Both the position numbers and the translations under genes were made by a program. The notes below the pieces were generated by a model. It was not told where the DNA came from, did not search any database, and saw only the letters and a program-made list of their open reading frames with translations. Positions 1-8,910 of a DNA stretch of 64,000 bases are shown piece after piece. The DNA comes from G965197715 sp965247615 (lineage in GTDB: Bacteria; Chloroflexota; Dehalococcoidia; Lucifugimonadales; UBA1127): NCBI GenBank assembly GCA_965247615.1, contig OZ252022.1:2604001-2668000 (forward strand), written 5' to 3'. Position 1 is the first letter of the stretch. Each line of letters opens with the position of its first letter.

Positions 1-906
1 GAGGCGCGGGAGGCTGCTCAGCAGGCCGACGTCGTGCTGGCGCTGGGCACGCGCCTGGGGCATTTCACGACCTTCTACAACAATACCTATGTTCCGCAGG
101 GGGCGCGGATCATCCAGGTGGAGATCGACCCCCAGGAGATCGGCAGGCACTTCCCGGTGGCGGTGGGCATCTGCGGCGACGCGAAGGCTGTTGCCAGCGC
201 TCTGCTGAGGGACCTGGCGGACAACCCGTCGCCCGTGCGGGACCGGCCTGCCGCGGAGGCCGCCAGGCTGCGGGAGGCCCGGCGCGAACGCCTGGAGGCG
301 GAGGGTGGACTGGACACGATGCCGATGAAGCCGCAGCGCTTCTACCACGCGCTGCGGGGTGCGCTGCCAAGCAACGCGGCCGTGGTGTTCGATGCGGGCG
401 CGGCGCCCGCGTACGGCTTCGACCGGCTGGTGTTCAGTGAGCCGGGCAGCGCGTTCAGCTCTGGGGAGCTGGGGTGCATCGGGTCGGGCCTGCCCATCGC
501 CATTGGGGTGAAGATGGCCCAGCCGGGGCGTCCAGTGGTGAGCATAAGCGGCGACGGGGGCTTCTTCATGAACGCGCAGGAGCTGGAGAGCGCGGTGCGC
601 TGGGGTGTGCCGACGGTGAGCATTGTGCTGAACAACGGGTCGTGGGGCTCCGAGAAGGCCTACCAGAAGTTCCTGTATGGGGGGCGGTACATCGAGGCCG
701 ACATCGGCAATCCGCGTTATGACAAACTGGTGGAGCTGTGCGGTGGGCGCGGGTTCTACGTCGAGAGGCCGGAGGAGCTGGCGGCGGCGCTGGAGGAGGC
801 CCTGGCGTGCGGCCAACCCGCCGTGCTGGAGGCGCCGATCGACCCGGATGAGCTGCCGTACCCGGCACGGGTGGCCGACGTGTTCGCGGGCCGCGGAGGA
901 GGGTAG
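1..906 (+). CDS. Thiamine-pyrophosphate enzyme, acetolactate synthase-like, C-terminal part (5' end outside window)
   Basis: The frame is open from base 1, so the gene starts upstream of the window; the first GTG seen at 34 is an internal codon. The visible 301 residues hold the end of the central domain (a run ending QVEIDPQEIG, typical of the DHS-like fold) and the whole C-terminal TPP-binding domain. The TPP/Mg signature is visible as GDGGFF followed about 25 residues later by NNGSWG. Family members are acetolactate synthase, oxalyl-CoA decarboxylase, benzoylformate decarboxylase and relatives that act on 2-keto acids in the cytoplasm. The substrate cannot be fixed without the N-terminal half. 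It converges on phoU, with 75 bp between the stops. Confidence 0.85.
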   Translation, partial: EAREAAQQADVVLALGTRLGHFTTFYNNTYVPQGARIIQVEIDPQEIGRHFPVAVGICGDAKAVASALLRDLADNPSPVRDRPAAEAARLREARRERLEAEGGLDTMPMKPQRFYHALRGALPSNAAVVFDAGAAPAYGFDRLVFSEPGSAFSSGELGCIGSGLPIAIGVKMAQPGRPVVSISGDGGFFMNAQELESAVRWGVPTVSIVLNNGSWGSEKAYQKFLYGGRYIEADIGNPRYDKLVELCGGRGFYVERPEELAAALEEALACGQPAVLEAPIDPDELPYPARVADVFAGRGGG

Positions 907-981
907 GGGGCAACGGCGTGCGCAGGGCGGCGCAGCGGCGCGCGTGGGGGGCGGGAAGCGTCTCGTCAGCCGCGGCGAAGG

Positions 982-1647
982 TCAATACTTGGAGACGTTG
1001 ATCTCCGTCATCTTGCCGGTGACGAGGAAGATGGCCCGCTCCGCGATGTTGGTGGCCCGGTCCGCGATGCGCTCCAAGTCGTGGGCGACCCAGAGGAGAT
1101 AGGTTGCGCGCTGGATGCTGCTGGGGTCCTGGATCATCATGAGGAGCAGCTCCCGGTATATCTGGTCGTAGAGGCCGTCGACGTCATCGTCGTCATTGCA
1201 CACCTTGTGCGCGGCGATGATGTCCCGATTGACGAGGGCATCGAGGCTCTGACGCAGCATGGCCGTTGCCTTTTCCGCCATGCGGGGTATATCGATGAGG
1301 GGCTTCAGGGGGGGCTCATCGCCCATCATAATGCTGATCTTGCCAATGCCCTCGGCGTAGTCGCCCATGCGCTCCAGCTCCACGGAGATGTGGAGGATGG
1401 TGATGATGGCGCGGAGGTCGCCGGCCATGGGCTGCTGGGTGGCGATGAGGTTAATGCACAGGTCCTCAAGCTCGAAGCGCTTTCTGTCGATGTAGTCATC
1501 TTCGAGGACGACCTGGCGTGAGGCCTCGAGGTCGCGGCGCTTGAGGGCGTCGAGGGCCCGGCTGATGGCCTTTTCCACCATGCTGCCCATGAAAAGGAGC
1601 TCATCCTGAAGGGTGCGCAGGTCTCTGTCGAAGGTTGCCCTGACCAT
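982..1647 (-). CDS. phoU: Phosphate signalling protein PhoU
   Basis: 221 residues, the normal PhoU length, built from two related three-helix halves. Each half shows the metal-binding E/DxxxD pattern: ELERMGDYAEGI in the first and DLERIADRATNIAE in the second. PhoU links the Pst transporter to the PhoR kinase and keeps the Pho response off when phosphate is plentiful. It is the last gene of the minus-strand run phoB-phoR-pstS-pstC-pstA-pstB-phoU, 17 bp after pstB, and a GGGGGAAG ribosome site precedes the ATG. The identification rests on sequence pattern and on operon position. Confidence 0.95.
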   Translation of the reverse strand: MVRATFDRDLRTLQDELLFMGSMVEKAISRALDALKRRDLEASRQVVLEDDYIDRKRFELEDLCINLIATQQPMAGDLRAIITILHISVELERMGDYAEGIGKISIMMGDEPPLKPLIDIPRMAEKATAMLRQSLDALVNRDIIAAHKVCNDDDDVDGLYDQIYRELLLMMIQDPSSIQRATYLLWVAHDLERIADRATNIAERAIFLVTGKMTEINVSKY

Positions 1648-1664
1648 GTTCTTCCCCCTGTCGG

Positions 1665-2438
1665 CTAGCTGAACCGGCCGGTGATGTAGGCCTCGGTGCG
1701 TTCGTCCTGGGGGTCCGTGAAGATTTGCTGTGTCATGCCATGTTCTACCACGTAACCGGCCCTGTCGTCACCCATCATGAGAAAAGCGGTCTCGTGGGAG
1801 ACGCGGGCGGCCTGCTGCATGTTGTGGGTGACGATGACGATGGTGACGTCGGCGACGAGCTCGCGGATGAGCTCCTCGATGGCGAGGGTAGCGATGGGGT
1901 CCAAAGCCGAGGCGGGCTCGTCCATGAGGACGACCTCGGGCTCTACGGCGAGGGCGCGGGCGATGCATAGGCGCTGCTGCTGGCCGCCGGAGAGGGTCAG
2001 GGCGCTCTTGTTGAGCCGGTCCTTGACCTCATCCCAGATGGCGGCGCGCCTGAGGGAGCGCTCGACGGCCTCCTGAAGGTTGCCGGTGAAGCCGTTGATG
2101 CGGAGTCCAAATGCGACGTTCTCAAAGATGGACTTGGGGAAGGGGTTGGGCTTTTGGAAGACCATGCCGATGCGGGAGCGGAGCTCGGTGGGGTCGACGC
2201 CTGGGGCGTAGAGGTCCTGGCCGTTGAAGGTCACCTCTCCCTGAACCCGGACGCCGGGCAGGAGCTCGTTCATGCGGTCGAAGCACCTGATCAGGGTGCT
2301 CTTGCCGCAGCCAGAGGGGCCGATGAGGGCGGTCACCCTGTTGCGGGTGATGGCGATGTTGATGTCCTTGAGGGCGCGGAAGCTGCCGTACCACAGGTTC
2401 AGATCCCGGGCGCGTAGAACGTTTTCCGGTCCTACCAT
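1665..2438 (-). CDS. pstB: Phosphate ABC transporter ATP-binding protein PstB
   Basis: 257 residues. Walker A is GPSGCGKST, the ABC signature is LSGGQQQR, Walker B is VVLMDEP followed by ASALDP, and the H-loop is in IVTHNMQQA. The helical segment after the Q-loop (MVFQKPNPFPKSIFENV) is typical of PstB. The ATG lies one base past the pstA stop codon, so translation is probably coupled, with GAGGAATAGG directly before it. It powers high-affinity phosphate import by the PstSCAB complex at the inner face of the membrane. Confidence 0.97.
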   Translation of the reverse strand: MVGPENVLRARDLNLWYGSFRALKDINIAITRNRVTALIGPSGCGKSTLIRCFDRMNELLPGVRVQGEVTFNGQDLYAPGVDPTELRSRIGMVFQKPNPFPKSIFENVAFGLRINGFTGNLQEAVERSLRRAAIWDEVKDRLNKSALTLSGGQQQRLCIARALAVEPEVVLMDEPASALDPIATLAIEELIRELVADVTIVIVTHNMQQAARVSHETAFLMMGDDRAGYVVEHGMTQQIFTDPQDERTEAYITGRFS

Positions 2439-2439
2439 C

Positions 2440-3321
2440 CTATTCCTCAGACCTGGTCTGGTATCGATTGCGAAGAAAGACAGCCACTGCGTTCATCATA
2501 AAGAGTATGACTAGCAGCACGATGATACCGGCAGCGGCGATGCTGCGAAACTCATCCTGGGGCCGGGAAGTCCAGTTGTAGATCTGGATGGGCAACACGG
2601 TGAACCTATCCAGAGGGTCGGTCGGGATGAAGGTGAGATAGACGAGGGCGCTGATGGCGAGGACGGGTGCAGCCTCTCCGATGGCGCGGGACATGGCCAG
2701 GATGGTGCCGGTGAGGATGCCCGGAAAGGCGGCGGGGAGCACGACCAACTTGGTCACTTCCCACTTGGTGGAGCCGAGGGCGTAGGCGGCGTGCCGGTAG
2801 GTCTGAGGGACGGCACGAATGGCCTCTCGAGAGACCAGGATGACGATGGGCAGGACAAGCAGGGAGAGGGTGAGGGCGCCGGCCAGCAGGGTTCTGCCGA
2901 GGGCCATCCACTGGACGAATACGGCCAAGCCCAGGAGACCGTAGACGATGGACGGGACGCCGGCCAGGTTGGAGATGTTGACCTCTATGACGCGGGTGAA
3001 CCAGTTCCGCGGCGCGAACTCCTCCAGGTAGATGGCGGCGCTGACGCCCATGGGGACGGTGAAGGCGGCAGTGAGGCCCATGAGCCAGATGGTGCCCATC
3101 ATGGCGGCCTTTATCCCGGCCTCCTCCGGGTGCCGGGAGGGGTAGCTGGTGAGGAATTGCCAGTTCAACCAGCCGAGGCCCTCAATGAGGACCTGCGCGA
3201 GCAGGGTCACGAGGCCGGCAATGCCCACCATGACGGCGAGCAGGAAGATGACAATGAAGACGGCTCCGACGGTCTTCCGGTAGGGGAGCCGCCGGTTGAA
3301 GAGAGCGGCGCTGCGTTCCAT
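2440..3321 (-). CDS. pstA: Phosphate ABC transporter permease PstA
   Basis: 293 residues from the chosen ATG at 3321. This ATG shares one base with the pstC stop (TGATG) and has GGAAGGAG eight bases upstream; an in-frame ATG six codons earlier lies inside pstC and has no such site. The protein has a hydrophobic N-terminal segment and about six membrane spans. The cytoplasmic EAA-type loop AYALGSTKWEVTKLVVLP docks PstB. It pairs with PstC to form the phosphate channel. Stop and next start (pstB) are adjacent. Confidence 0.95.
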   Translation of the reverse strand: MERSAALFNRRLPYRKTVGAVFIVIFLLAVMVGIAGLVTLLAQVLIEGLGWLNWQFLTSYPSRHPEEAGIKAAMMGTIWLMGLTAAFTVPMGVSAAIYLEEFAPRNWFTRVIEVNISNLAGVPSIVYGLLGLAVFVQWMALGRTLLAGALTLSLLVLPIVILVSREAIRAVPQTYRHAAYALGSTKWEVTKLVVLPAAFPGILTGTILAMSRAIGEAAPVLAISALVYLTFIPTDPLDRFTVLPIQIYNWTSRPQDEFRSIAAAGIIVLLVILFMMNAVAVFLRNRYQTRSEE

Positions 3322-4274
3322 CAGTACTGCTCCTTCCACCGGCGCACGACCCAGTGGCCGAGCAGGTTCATCACCAGGGTCATGAAGAAGAGGAGGAGGC
3401 CGACGGCGAAGATAGTGTTGTACTCGAGGGAGCCGTGAGGCGTTTCACCAAGGCTCAGCTGGACGATGTACGCCGTCATGGTCTGGATGCTCTCCAAGGG
3501 GTTGAGGGTGAGCTTTGGAGTGGCTCCGGCGGCGATGGTCACGAGCATGGTCTCGCCGACCGCCCTGGACATGGCGAGGATGAAGGCGGCGACGATGCCG
3601 GAGAGGGCCGCGGGGACGACGACGCGCAGGGCGACCTCCAGACGGGTGGCGCCGAGGGCGTAGGCGGCTTCGCGGAGCGAGCGGGGCACGGAGAGCATAG
3701 CGTCTTCGCTGAGGGAGGAGACCATGGGGATGATCATGAGGCCCATGACGAGGCCCGCGCTGAGAGCATTGAACACGAGCATGTCTTTGAAGACTATCTG
3801 GATGAGGGGGGTGACGAAGGTGAGGGCGAAGTAACCGTAGACGACGGTGGGAATCCCGGCCAGGACCTCCAGGATGGGCTTGAGGACGCGCCGAACCCTG
3901 TCCGGGGCGTACTCCGAGAGAAATATGGCCGTGGCGAGGCCGACAGGGACGGCCACGGCGGCGGCAATGATGGACACCATGAGCGTGCCCGCCACCAGAG
4001 GCAGGACGCCGAATGACTGGGGTATGAGGATTGGGGCCCAGCGTGTGCCGGTGAGGAACTCCCAGACACCGATCTCCCGGAAGAAGCCGAAGGCCTGGCT
4101 CAGCAGGCTGAAGACGATCCCGACGGTCGTTAGGATGGAGACGAGGGCGCTTGCAAAGAGGACACCGCGAACAATCCTCTCTTCAAGGGCGCGGCGGGCC
4201 CTGCGGCGATTGATCTTAGGGGCCACGCCTGGCACGGTGCCGTCCATGTGAATTCCGGGAACAATATCGCCCAT
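3321..4274 (-). CDS. pstC: Phosphate ABC transporter permease PstC
   Basis: 317 residues with about six membrane spans and the EAA loop AYALGATRLEVALRVVVP. The N-terminal 35 residues are cytoplasmic and arginine-rich before the first span. The start at 4274 has AGAAGG seven bases upstream. It overlaps pstA by one base (TGATG) and follows pstS after a 122-bp spacer that contains a perfect palindrome. It forms the membrane channel with PstA. Confidence 0.95.
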   Translation of the reverse strand: MGDIVPGIHMDGTVPGVAPKINRRRARRALEERIVRGVLFASALVSILTTVGIVFSLLSQAFGFFREIGVWEFLTGTRWAPILIPQSFGVLPLVAGTLMVSIIAAAVAVPVGLATAIFLSEYAPDRVRRVLKPILEVLAGIPTVVYGYFALTFVTPLIQIVFKDMLVFNALSAGLVMGLMIIPMVSSLSEDAMLSVPRSLREAAYALGATRLEVALRVVVPAALSGIVAAFILAMSRAVGETMLVTIAAGATPKLTLNPLESIQTMTAYIVQLSLGETPHGSLEYNTIFAVGLLLFFMTLVMNLLGHWVVRRWKEQY

Positions 4275-4360
4275 ACGCTACCTTCTTTGGCTCCTCCTTG
4301 CAAGTTAGGAGCGGAGACCTCCTTGAAGCGCCGCCGCTCCTTCATCAACCCCAGTGCGCC

Positions 4361-4378
4361 CGCAGAGTGCACTCTGCG
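4361..4378 (-). terminator. Stem-loop between pstS and pstC, probable attenuator
   Basis: An 18-bp perfect palindrome (CGCAGAGTGCACTCTGCG) lies 19 bp after the pstS stop in the pstS-pstC spacer. There is no clear U-run, so it is more likely a partial terminator or an mRNA-stabilising hairpin. Such structures commonly let the binding protein be made in excess over the membrane parts. The role is inferred from position. Confidence 0.5.
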
Positions 4379-4396
4379 AGGACCAGTCCTGCCGGT

Positions 4397-5353
4397 CTAT
4401 TGAGCCATAGCCAGGTTGTCAAGATAGACCTGGGCATCCTCGGGGATGTAGCCGACCTCTCGGACCAGCTCGGGGCCCTTCTCCATGAAGAATCTCACGA
4501 AGGTCTGCATCTCCGGGCGCTCCAGGCTCCGCTTGCTCACGTAGATGAAGAGGGGCCGGGAGAGCGGGGTATACTGGCCAGCAGCAATGATCTCCGGCGT
4601 CGGCGTCACGCAGCCGCTGCCACTGTCCACGGCCACCAGCTTCAGCTTGCCCGGGTTCTCCGCGTAGTACGCGTACCCGAAGTACCCCAGGGCGTTGCGG
4701 TCCCCGCTGATCCCCTGGACCAATACGTTGTCGTCGGCGCTGGCGGTGTAGTCCGAGCGGCTCGCCCGCGCCTCGCCCATCACCTCTTCGGTGAAGTAGT
4801 CGAAGGTCCCCGAGTCCGTGTCCGGCCCGTACAGCCGTAGCGGCCGGTCCGGGAACTCCGCCCGTACCTGGTTCCATCTGGTGACCGTGGAGCCAGGCTC
4901 CCAGATCCGCTTCAGCTCCTCGATAGAGAGACAGCTCACAAAGTCGTTCTGGGGGCTGACAATCACCGACAGCCCATCCGTGCCCACCTTCATCTCGATG
5001 TACTCGATGCCGTTGGCGAGCGCCGCCTCTGCTTCGCTGCCCTTGATGGGCCGGGAGGCGTCGGCGATGTCCGTCTCGCCGGCGGTGAAGCGCTTGAAGC
5101 CTCCGCCGGTGCCGGAGACGCCGACGTTCACCCGCACGCCGGGGTGCACCTTGCTGAACTCCTCCGCGACCGCCTCCGAAATGGGGTATACGGTGCTTGA
5201 GCCGTCCACTTCTATTGTGCCGGTGAACTGAGAGGCCTGTGCGGGTGATTGAGCTTCCGCTCCACCGGCACACGCGGCGAGCAGGAGCACGAGCAAGGCT
5301 GACGCCGCAAGACCAAGCCTCTTCTTGAAGTCCGATCGCAGGTCCAAGTGCAT
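4397..5353 (-). CDS. pstS: Phosphate-binding lipoprotein PstS
   Basis: 318 residues from the ATG at 5353, chosen because AGAGGAG lies just upstream and the protein then begins with a lipoprotein signal: basic FKKR, a hydrophobic run and lipobox LAAC with Cys at residue 28. The open frame extends another 74 codons upstream but that part covers the Pho boxes and has no protein-like content. Phosphate-binding motifs are DGSSTVYPIS near the mature N-terminus, GVSGTGGGF and DIADASRPIK. It captures phosphate outside the membrane for PstCAB. Transcription is probably driven from the Pho boxes at 5404-5442. Confidence 0.95.
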   Translation of the reverse strand: MHLDLRSDFKKRLGLAASALLVLLLAACAGGAEAQSPAQASQFTGTIEVDGSSTVYPISEAVAEEFSKVHPGVRVNVGVSGTGGGFKRFTAGETDIADASRPIKGSEAEAALANGIEYIEMKVGTDGLSVIVSPQNDFVSCLSIEELKRIWEPGSTVTRWNQVRAEFPDRPLRLYGPDTDSGTFDYFTEEVMGEARASRSDYTASADDNVLVQGISGDRNALGYFGYAYYAENPGKLKLVAVDSGSGCVTPTPEIIAAGQYTPLSRPLFIYVSKRSLERPEMQTFVRFFMEKGPELVREVGYIPEDAQVYLDNLAMAQ

Positions 5354-5403
5354 CACTCCTCTTTGAAGGTCCTCTTCTCTCCACATCAAGGGTAGCGGGC
5401 TGA

Positions 5404-5442
5404 CGTTAAGGAGACCGTAAGAGTAGATTAAGGTCTTGTTAA
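5404..5442 (-). promoter_or_regulatory. Pho box array upstream of pstS (four repeats)
   Basis: On the minus strand four TTAACA-like hexamers occur in direct repeat: TTAACA (5442-5437), TTAATC (5431-5426), TTACGG (5420-5415) and TTAACG (5409-5404). They start exactly 11 bp apart with 5-bp spacers. This is the arrangement known for PhoP boxes of Gram-positive bacteria, one repeat per helical turn. The array ends 50 bp before the pstS ATG, and a weak -10-like TACCCT follows. The regulator would be the PhoB/PhoP-type protein encoded at 6866-7579. Confidence 0.85.
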
Positions 5443-5489
5443 CGTGCCTGCTACCGACTCCTGAGATCCGGGCGGCGGCGGGCCGGAGG

Positions 5490-6869
5490 CTACTCGGCGC
5501 GGGAGAGGGTGAAGCTGAAGACGCTTCCAACGCCCTCCGAGCTTTGCACGTTTGCCTCGCCGCCATGGCCCTCAACGATGTGCTTGACGATGGCGAGGCC
5601 GAGGCCGGTGCCGCCGTCGTGGCGGGCGCGGTCGACCTTGTAGAAGCGCTCGAAGACGTGGGAGAGGTGCTCGGGGGCGATGCCGGGACCGGTGTCGCTC
5701 ACCTGTACCTCGACGGCCCCGTCGCCGACGACGGCCCCGACGGTGACGCGGCCGTCTCGCGGGGTGAACTTGAGGGCGTTGTCCAGGAGGTTCACCATGA
5801 CCTGATGGAGCTTTTCCGGATCGGCCTGGACGGGCGGCAGGTCGGGCGGGACAGCGGCCTCGACGGCGACACCCCGGGCTTGGGCGCGCGCCTGCTGCTT
5901 CTCGACAACGTCAACGAGTAGGGATCTGAGGTTCATAGGCTGGAGGGAGAGGGGCTTCTGGCCGCTCTCCAGGCGTGCAAGCTCCAGGAGATCCTCCACC
6001 ATGGCGCTCATGCGGTCGACGTCCTGGTTGATGCGGCGGAGGAAATCCCGCGCGGTGACTGGCTCCTTCAATGCGCCGTCTTCCAAGGTCTCCACCATGG
6101 CCTTGACGGAAGCCAGAGGGTTGCGGAGCTCGTGGGAGACGTTGGTGACGAACTCGCGGCGGGTTGTTTCGACCTGCCGAGCCTGTGTCAGGTCATGGAA
6201 CATGAGGAGGACGCCCCCGGAGACGTCCTGAAGCAGGGGGGTGGCCACGACGTTGAGGGAGCGGCGCGGGTGCAGGAGCTCGACGTCGCCGCGCTGCCGA
6301 CGCCCGGACTCGAGGCAGAGGGACGCGAGGCGCTGTATCTCATGGTCGCGGAGGATTTCCAGGAACCTGCTGCCGACGGCGTGCTCGGGGGGGATGGCCA
6401 GGAGCTCCCTTGCGGCGCGGTTCATGAGGGTGACCAGACCCTCAGACTGAATGAGGACGACACCGTCGGCCATAGTGTCGAGGACGGCGGAGAAGGTGTT
6501 GCGCTCACCGGAGAGGTCGTGAAAGACGTCACGGATGGCGAGGGTCATCTGATTGAAGGCCTCGGCAACGTCGCGGGCCTCGCCGGCCGCTGGGGGCTCT
6601 ACTCGGAGGGTGAAGTCGCCGGCAGCGAGACGCCGGGCGCCCTGGATGACAGACCGGAGGGTGCGGGAGCTGGTCCTGAGGAGCAGGGCTGCGAGGGGAA
6701 GGGCGAGGCAGGCGGCTACGAGACCCGCGAGGAGCGCCGCCACAACTAGGGCGAGGCCGCCTGACTGGGGACGGGCGGCGAGGAACAGGCCAACCGCCGC
6801 CAGGGAGGCGAGGATGAGGGCAGCGTAGGCCCAGGCGACCCGCCATTGGAGAGACCGAGGCATCCTCAT
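5490..6869 (-). CDS. phoR: Phosphate-regulon sensor histidine kinase PhoR
   Basis: 459 residues. Two N-terminal membrane spans with almost no external loop are followed by a HAMP-like linker (about residues 60-110), a PAS domain (about 120-225) and the kinase core. The H-box is FVTNVSHELRNPLAS, the N-box NLLDNALKF, and the ATP-lid motifs are DTGPGIA and GTGLGLAIVK. The short sensor region fits kinases that read phosphate status through PstSCAB-PhoU and not through an external ligand. The start overlaps the phoB stop by four bases (ATGA). Confidence 0.93.
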   Translation of the reverse strand: MRMPRSLQWRVAWAYAALILASLAAVGLFLAARPQSGGLALVVAALLAGLVAACLALPLAALLLRTSSRTLRSVIQGARRLAAGDFTLRVEPPAAGEARDVAEAFNQMTLAIRDVFHDLSGERNTFSAVLDTMADGVVLIQSEGLVTLMNRAARELLAIPPEHAVGSRFLEILRDHEIQRLASLCLESGRRQRGDVELLHPRRSLNVVATPLLQDVSGGVLLMFHDLTQARQVETTRREFVTNVSHELRNPLASVKAMVETLEDGALKEPVTARDFLRRINQDVDRMSAMVEDLLELARLESGQKPLSLQPMNLRSLLVDVVEKQQARAQARGVAVEAAVPPDLPPVQADPEKLHQVMVNLLDNALKFTPRDGRVTVGAVVGDGAVEVQVSDTGPGIAPEHLSHVFERFYKVDRARHDGGTGLGLAIVKHIVEGHGGEANVQSSEGVGSVFSFTLSRAE

Positions 6870-7579
6870 TCTGTAAAGCGGTAGCCCACTCCGCGGATGG
6901 TGATGATGCGCTTGGGGCTGCTAGGCTCAGGCTCTATCTTTTCTCGAATCCAGCGGACGTGGACGTCCACGGTGCGGGTATCGCCGACGTAGTCGTGGCC
7001 CCAGAGCCGCTCCAGGATCTGGTCGCGAGTCAGCGCCCGGCCCCTGTTGGACATGAGGAGGGCGAGGAGCTCGAACTCGCGGGGCCGCAGCTCCAGTGGG
7101 GCGCCGCGGAGGGTAGCCGTGTGGCCGGCGAGGTCAACGACGAGGTCGCCGGCCTGGACACGCTCCGCCGGCGGGGTCCCGCGCGCGGCGTCCTTGGCCA
7201 GGTCGGCGCGACGGAGCATGGCTCTGACGCGGGCCAGGAGCTCGCGCATGCTAAAGGGCTTGGTGACATAGTCGTCGGCGCCGAGCTCCAAGCCGACCAC
7301 GCGGTCCACCTCTTCGCCCTTGGCGGTGAGGATGAGGATGGGGACAGCGGTCTCGCGCCGGAGGATGCGGCAGATTTCGAGGCCGTCGAGCCTGGGCAGC
7401 ATGATGTCCAGGATGACCAGGTCGACGGGGCCCTTTCTGGCCAGCTCGAGTCCGCGCTCGCCATCGGAAGCCGTGCGCACCTGGTAGCCCTCATGCTCCA
7501 GGGTGTACCTGAGGGCCTCCAGGAGGTTCTCTTCGTCTTCGACAATCAGAACTGCAGCCACGTCCACCCCTACGTGCAT
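6866..7579 (-). CDS. phoB: OmpR-family response regulator PhoB/PhoP
   Basis: 237 residues: receiver domain (about 8-125) with the acidic pair in VEDEE, phospho-acceptor Asp in LVILDIMLPRLDG and conserved Lys in LTAKGEE, then a winged-helix DNA-binding domain (about 140-235) with RELLARVRA at the linker and TVDVHVRWIREKIE in the recognition region. The annotated ATG could be a few codons early; the conserved part begins at VAAVLIVEDE. It is first in the pho-pst run and has its own pair of Pho-box repeats upstream, which suggests autoregulation. Confidence 0.93.
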   Translation of the reverse strand: MHVGVDVAAVLIVEDEENLLEALRYTLEHEGYQVRTASDGERGLELARKGPVDLVILDIMLPRLDGLEICRILRRETAVPILILTAKGEEVDRVVGLELGADDYVTKPFSMRELLARVRAMLRRADLAKDAARGTPPAERVQAGDLVVDLAGHTATLRGAPLELRPREFELLALLMSNRGRALTRDQILERLWGHDYVGDTRTVDVHVRWIREKIEPEPSSPKRIITIRGVGYRFTE

Positions 7580-7625
7580 CTGAATCTATTGTACAGGCAG
7601 CGAGGAATCCGGAAACCGCTCAGAC

Positions 7626-7642
7626 GATTAACGGATGATTAA
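7626..7642 (-). promoter_or_regulatory. Pho box pair upstream of phoB
   Basis: Two TTAATC hexamers on the minus strand (7642-7637 and 7631-7626) begin 11 bp apart, the same period as the array in front of pstS. They lie 47 bp upstream of the phoB start and about 90 bp upstream of the divergent SDR gene, so they could serve either. Two repeats alone are weaker evidence than four, but the exact spacing and the context support it. Confidence 0.65.
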
Positions 7643-7731
7643 GGTTCCCTCGCGGCCTGTAATGCGCTTGACCCTGCGGACGTCCCTGAGGATAATGCCC
7701 TCTACCGAAGGCTCACAACAGGAGAGAAGGC

Positions 7732-8526
7732 ATGCCAAGCTTCGATCTCACGGACCGGGCAGCCATAGTAACGGGAGGGTCACAGGGGCTGGGGAAGGCC
7801 ACAGCCTTGGCGCTGGCGCAAGCGGGGGCGGACGTCGTCGTGGTGGCGCGGGAACCGGAGGCGGTGACCGTTGGGCGGAGCCGGCCGCACGAGCCGGTGG
7901 GACCGGTTGTGGAAGAGATCAGGGGATTGGGCCGCCGCGCCTTCGGCGTCACCGCCGACGTGCGCATAAACGATCAGGTCCAGCGGATGGTGCGGGAGGC
8001 CAAGGAGGCGCTGGGACGGATTGACATCCTGGTCAACGTAGTGGGCGGAAGCTGGGGGGAGACGTTCAAGGCGGGGCCGCTGCTGGAGCTCACTACCCAG
8101 GACGTGGAGGAGGCGTACAGGGTGAACGTGATCACAATGTTCCAATGTAGCACGGCGGTGGCGCCGGTCATGATGGAGCAGGGAAAGGGCGCCATCGTGA
8201 ACATTGCGTCCGGGGCTGGGCGGGGCGCGAGCCCGAACTCGGCCGCCTACGGGGCCGCGAAGGCTGCCGTCATCAACATGAGTCTGACGATGGCGATGGA
8301 GTGGGGGCCTCAGATCCGTGTGAACGCCATCGCGATAGGCGGGATCGAGACGCCGCACCGGCCCATGTGGGACCGGGGGCGGCAGCAGAGTCCCGCGGCG
8401 CTGCCCGCCCTGGGCCGGCTGGGAACACCGGAGGAGCACGCGGGCACGGTGGTATGGTTGGTATCGGACGCGGGGGGCTACATGAGCGGTGCAGTGATCG
8501 ACGCCCACGGCGGCAGGGGCCGGTAG
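7732..8526 (+). CDS. Short-chain dehydrogenase/reductase (SDR)
   Basis: 264 residues. The N-terminal Rossmann motif is TGGSQGLGKATA, the NVVGGS motif stands for the usual NNAG, and the catalytic Ser and YxxxK are seen in NIASGAG and AAYGAAKAA. Length and motifs fit the classical SDR family, which includes FabG-like 3-oxoacyl-ACP reductases and many alcohol or sugar dehydrogenases; the substrate cannot be told. GGAGAGAAGG precedes the start. It is divergent from phoB and shares that intergenic region, including the two Pho-box repeats. Confidence 0.85.
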   Translation: MPSFDLTDRAAIVTGGSQGLGKATALALAQAGADVVVVAREPEAVTVGRSRPHEPVGPVVEEIRGLGRRAFGVTADVRINDQVQRMVREAKEALGRIDILVNVVGGSWGETFKAGPLLELTTQDVEEAYRVNVITMFQCSTAVAPVMMEQGKGAIVNIASGAGRGASPNSAAYGAAKAAVINMSLTMAMEWGPQIRVNAIAIGGIETPHRPMWDRGRQQSPAALPALGRLGTPEEHAGTVVWLVSDAGGYMSGAVIDAHGGRGR

Positions 8527-8910
8527 GGACACAGGCGCGGCCCCGGCCCATTTGGTCCGACTCACGATGAGCGGCCACCCGGGTATTCTGCACCGGCCCA
8601 GGGGTTGTGTGATTCGAGAGTTGCCGGATAGGACGGATTTGCGTCGATTTGCGGCACGCGGGGGGATGGACTTTCGTATAGCGTCGCAAAAGGATAGGAA
8701 CCGGTCGCTCAACCGCAGTCTTGTGGATACCAGGCGGGACGAGCTATAGAAGATGTTTATAGGTGTGGGCTCTGCCTAGGGAGTTGCTACTATTGAGCGC
8801 TGGGCCCGCCTATACTAGAGCACGGCTACGTGAATAGAGGGCACAATGGAGGCGCCGGGAGAGCTGCGCGTCGGCAGTTGCGGCCCTTGGACCAAGAGAG
8901 GAGCAGCCCA
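8527..8910. other. Intergenic region, no gene recognised
   Basis: The stretch between the SDR and korA contains short open frames but none with a ribosome site or protein-like composition. A -10-like TATACT at 8811-8816 lies 95 bp before the korA start but has no good -35 partner at 16-18 bp. It probably carries the korAB promoter. Confidence 0.4.

Noticed and set aside
7780..8712. 310-codon minus-strand frame opposite the SDR gene
   Set aside because: The SDR motifs on the plus strand are certain and the antisense frame has no protein-like pattern.
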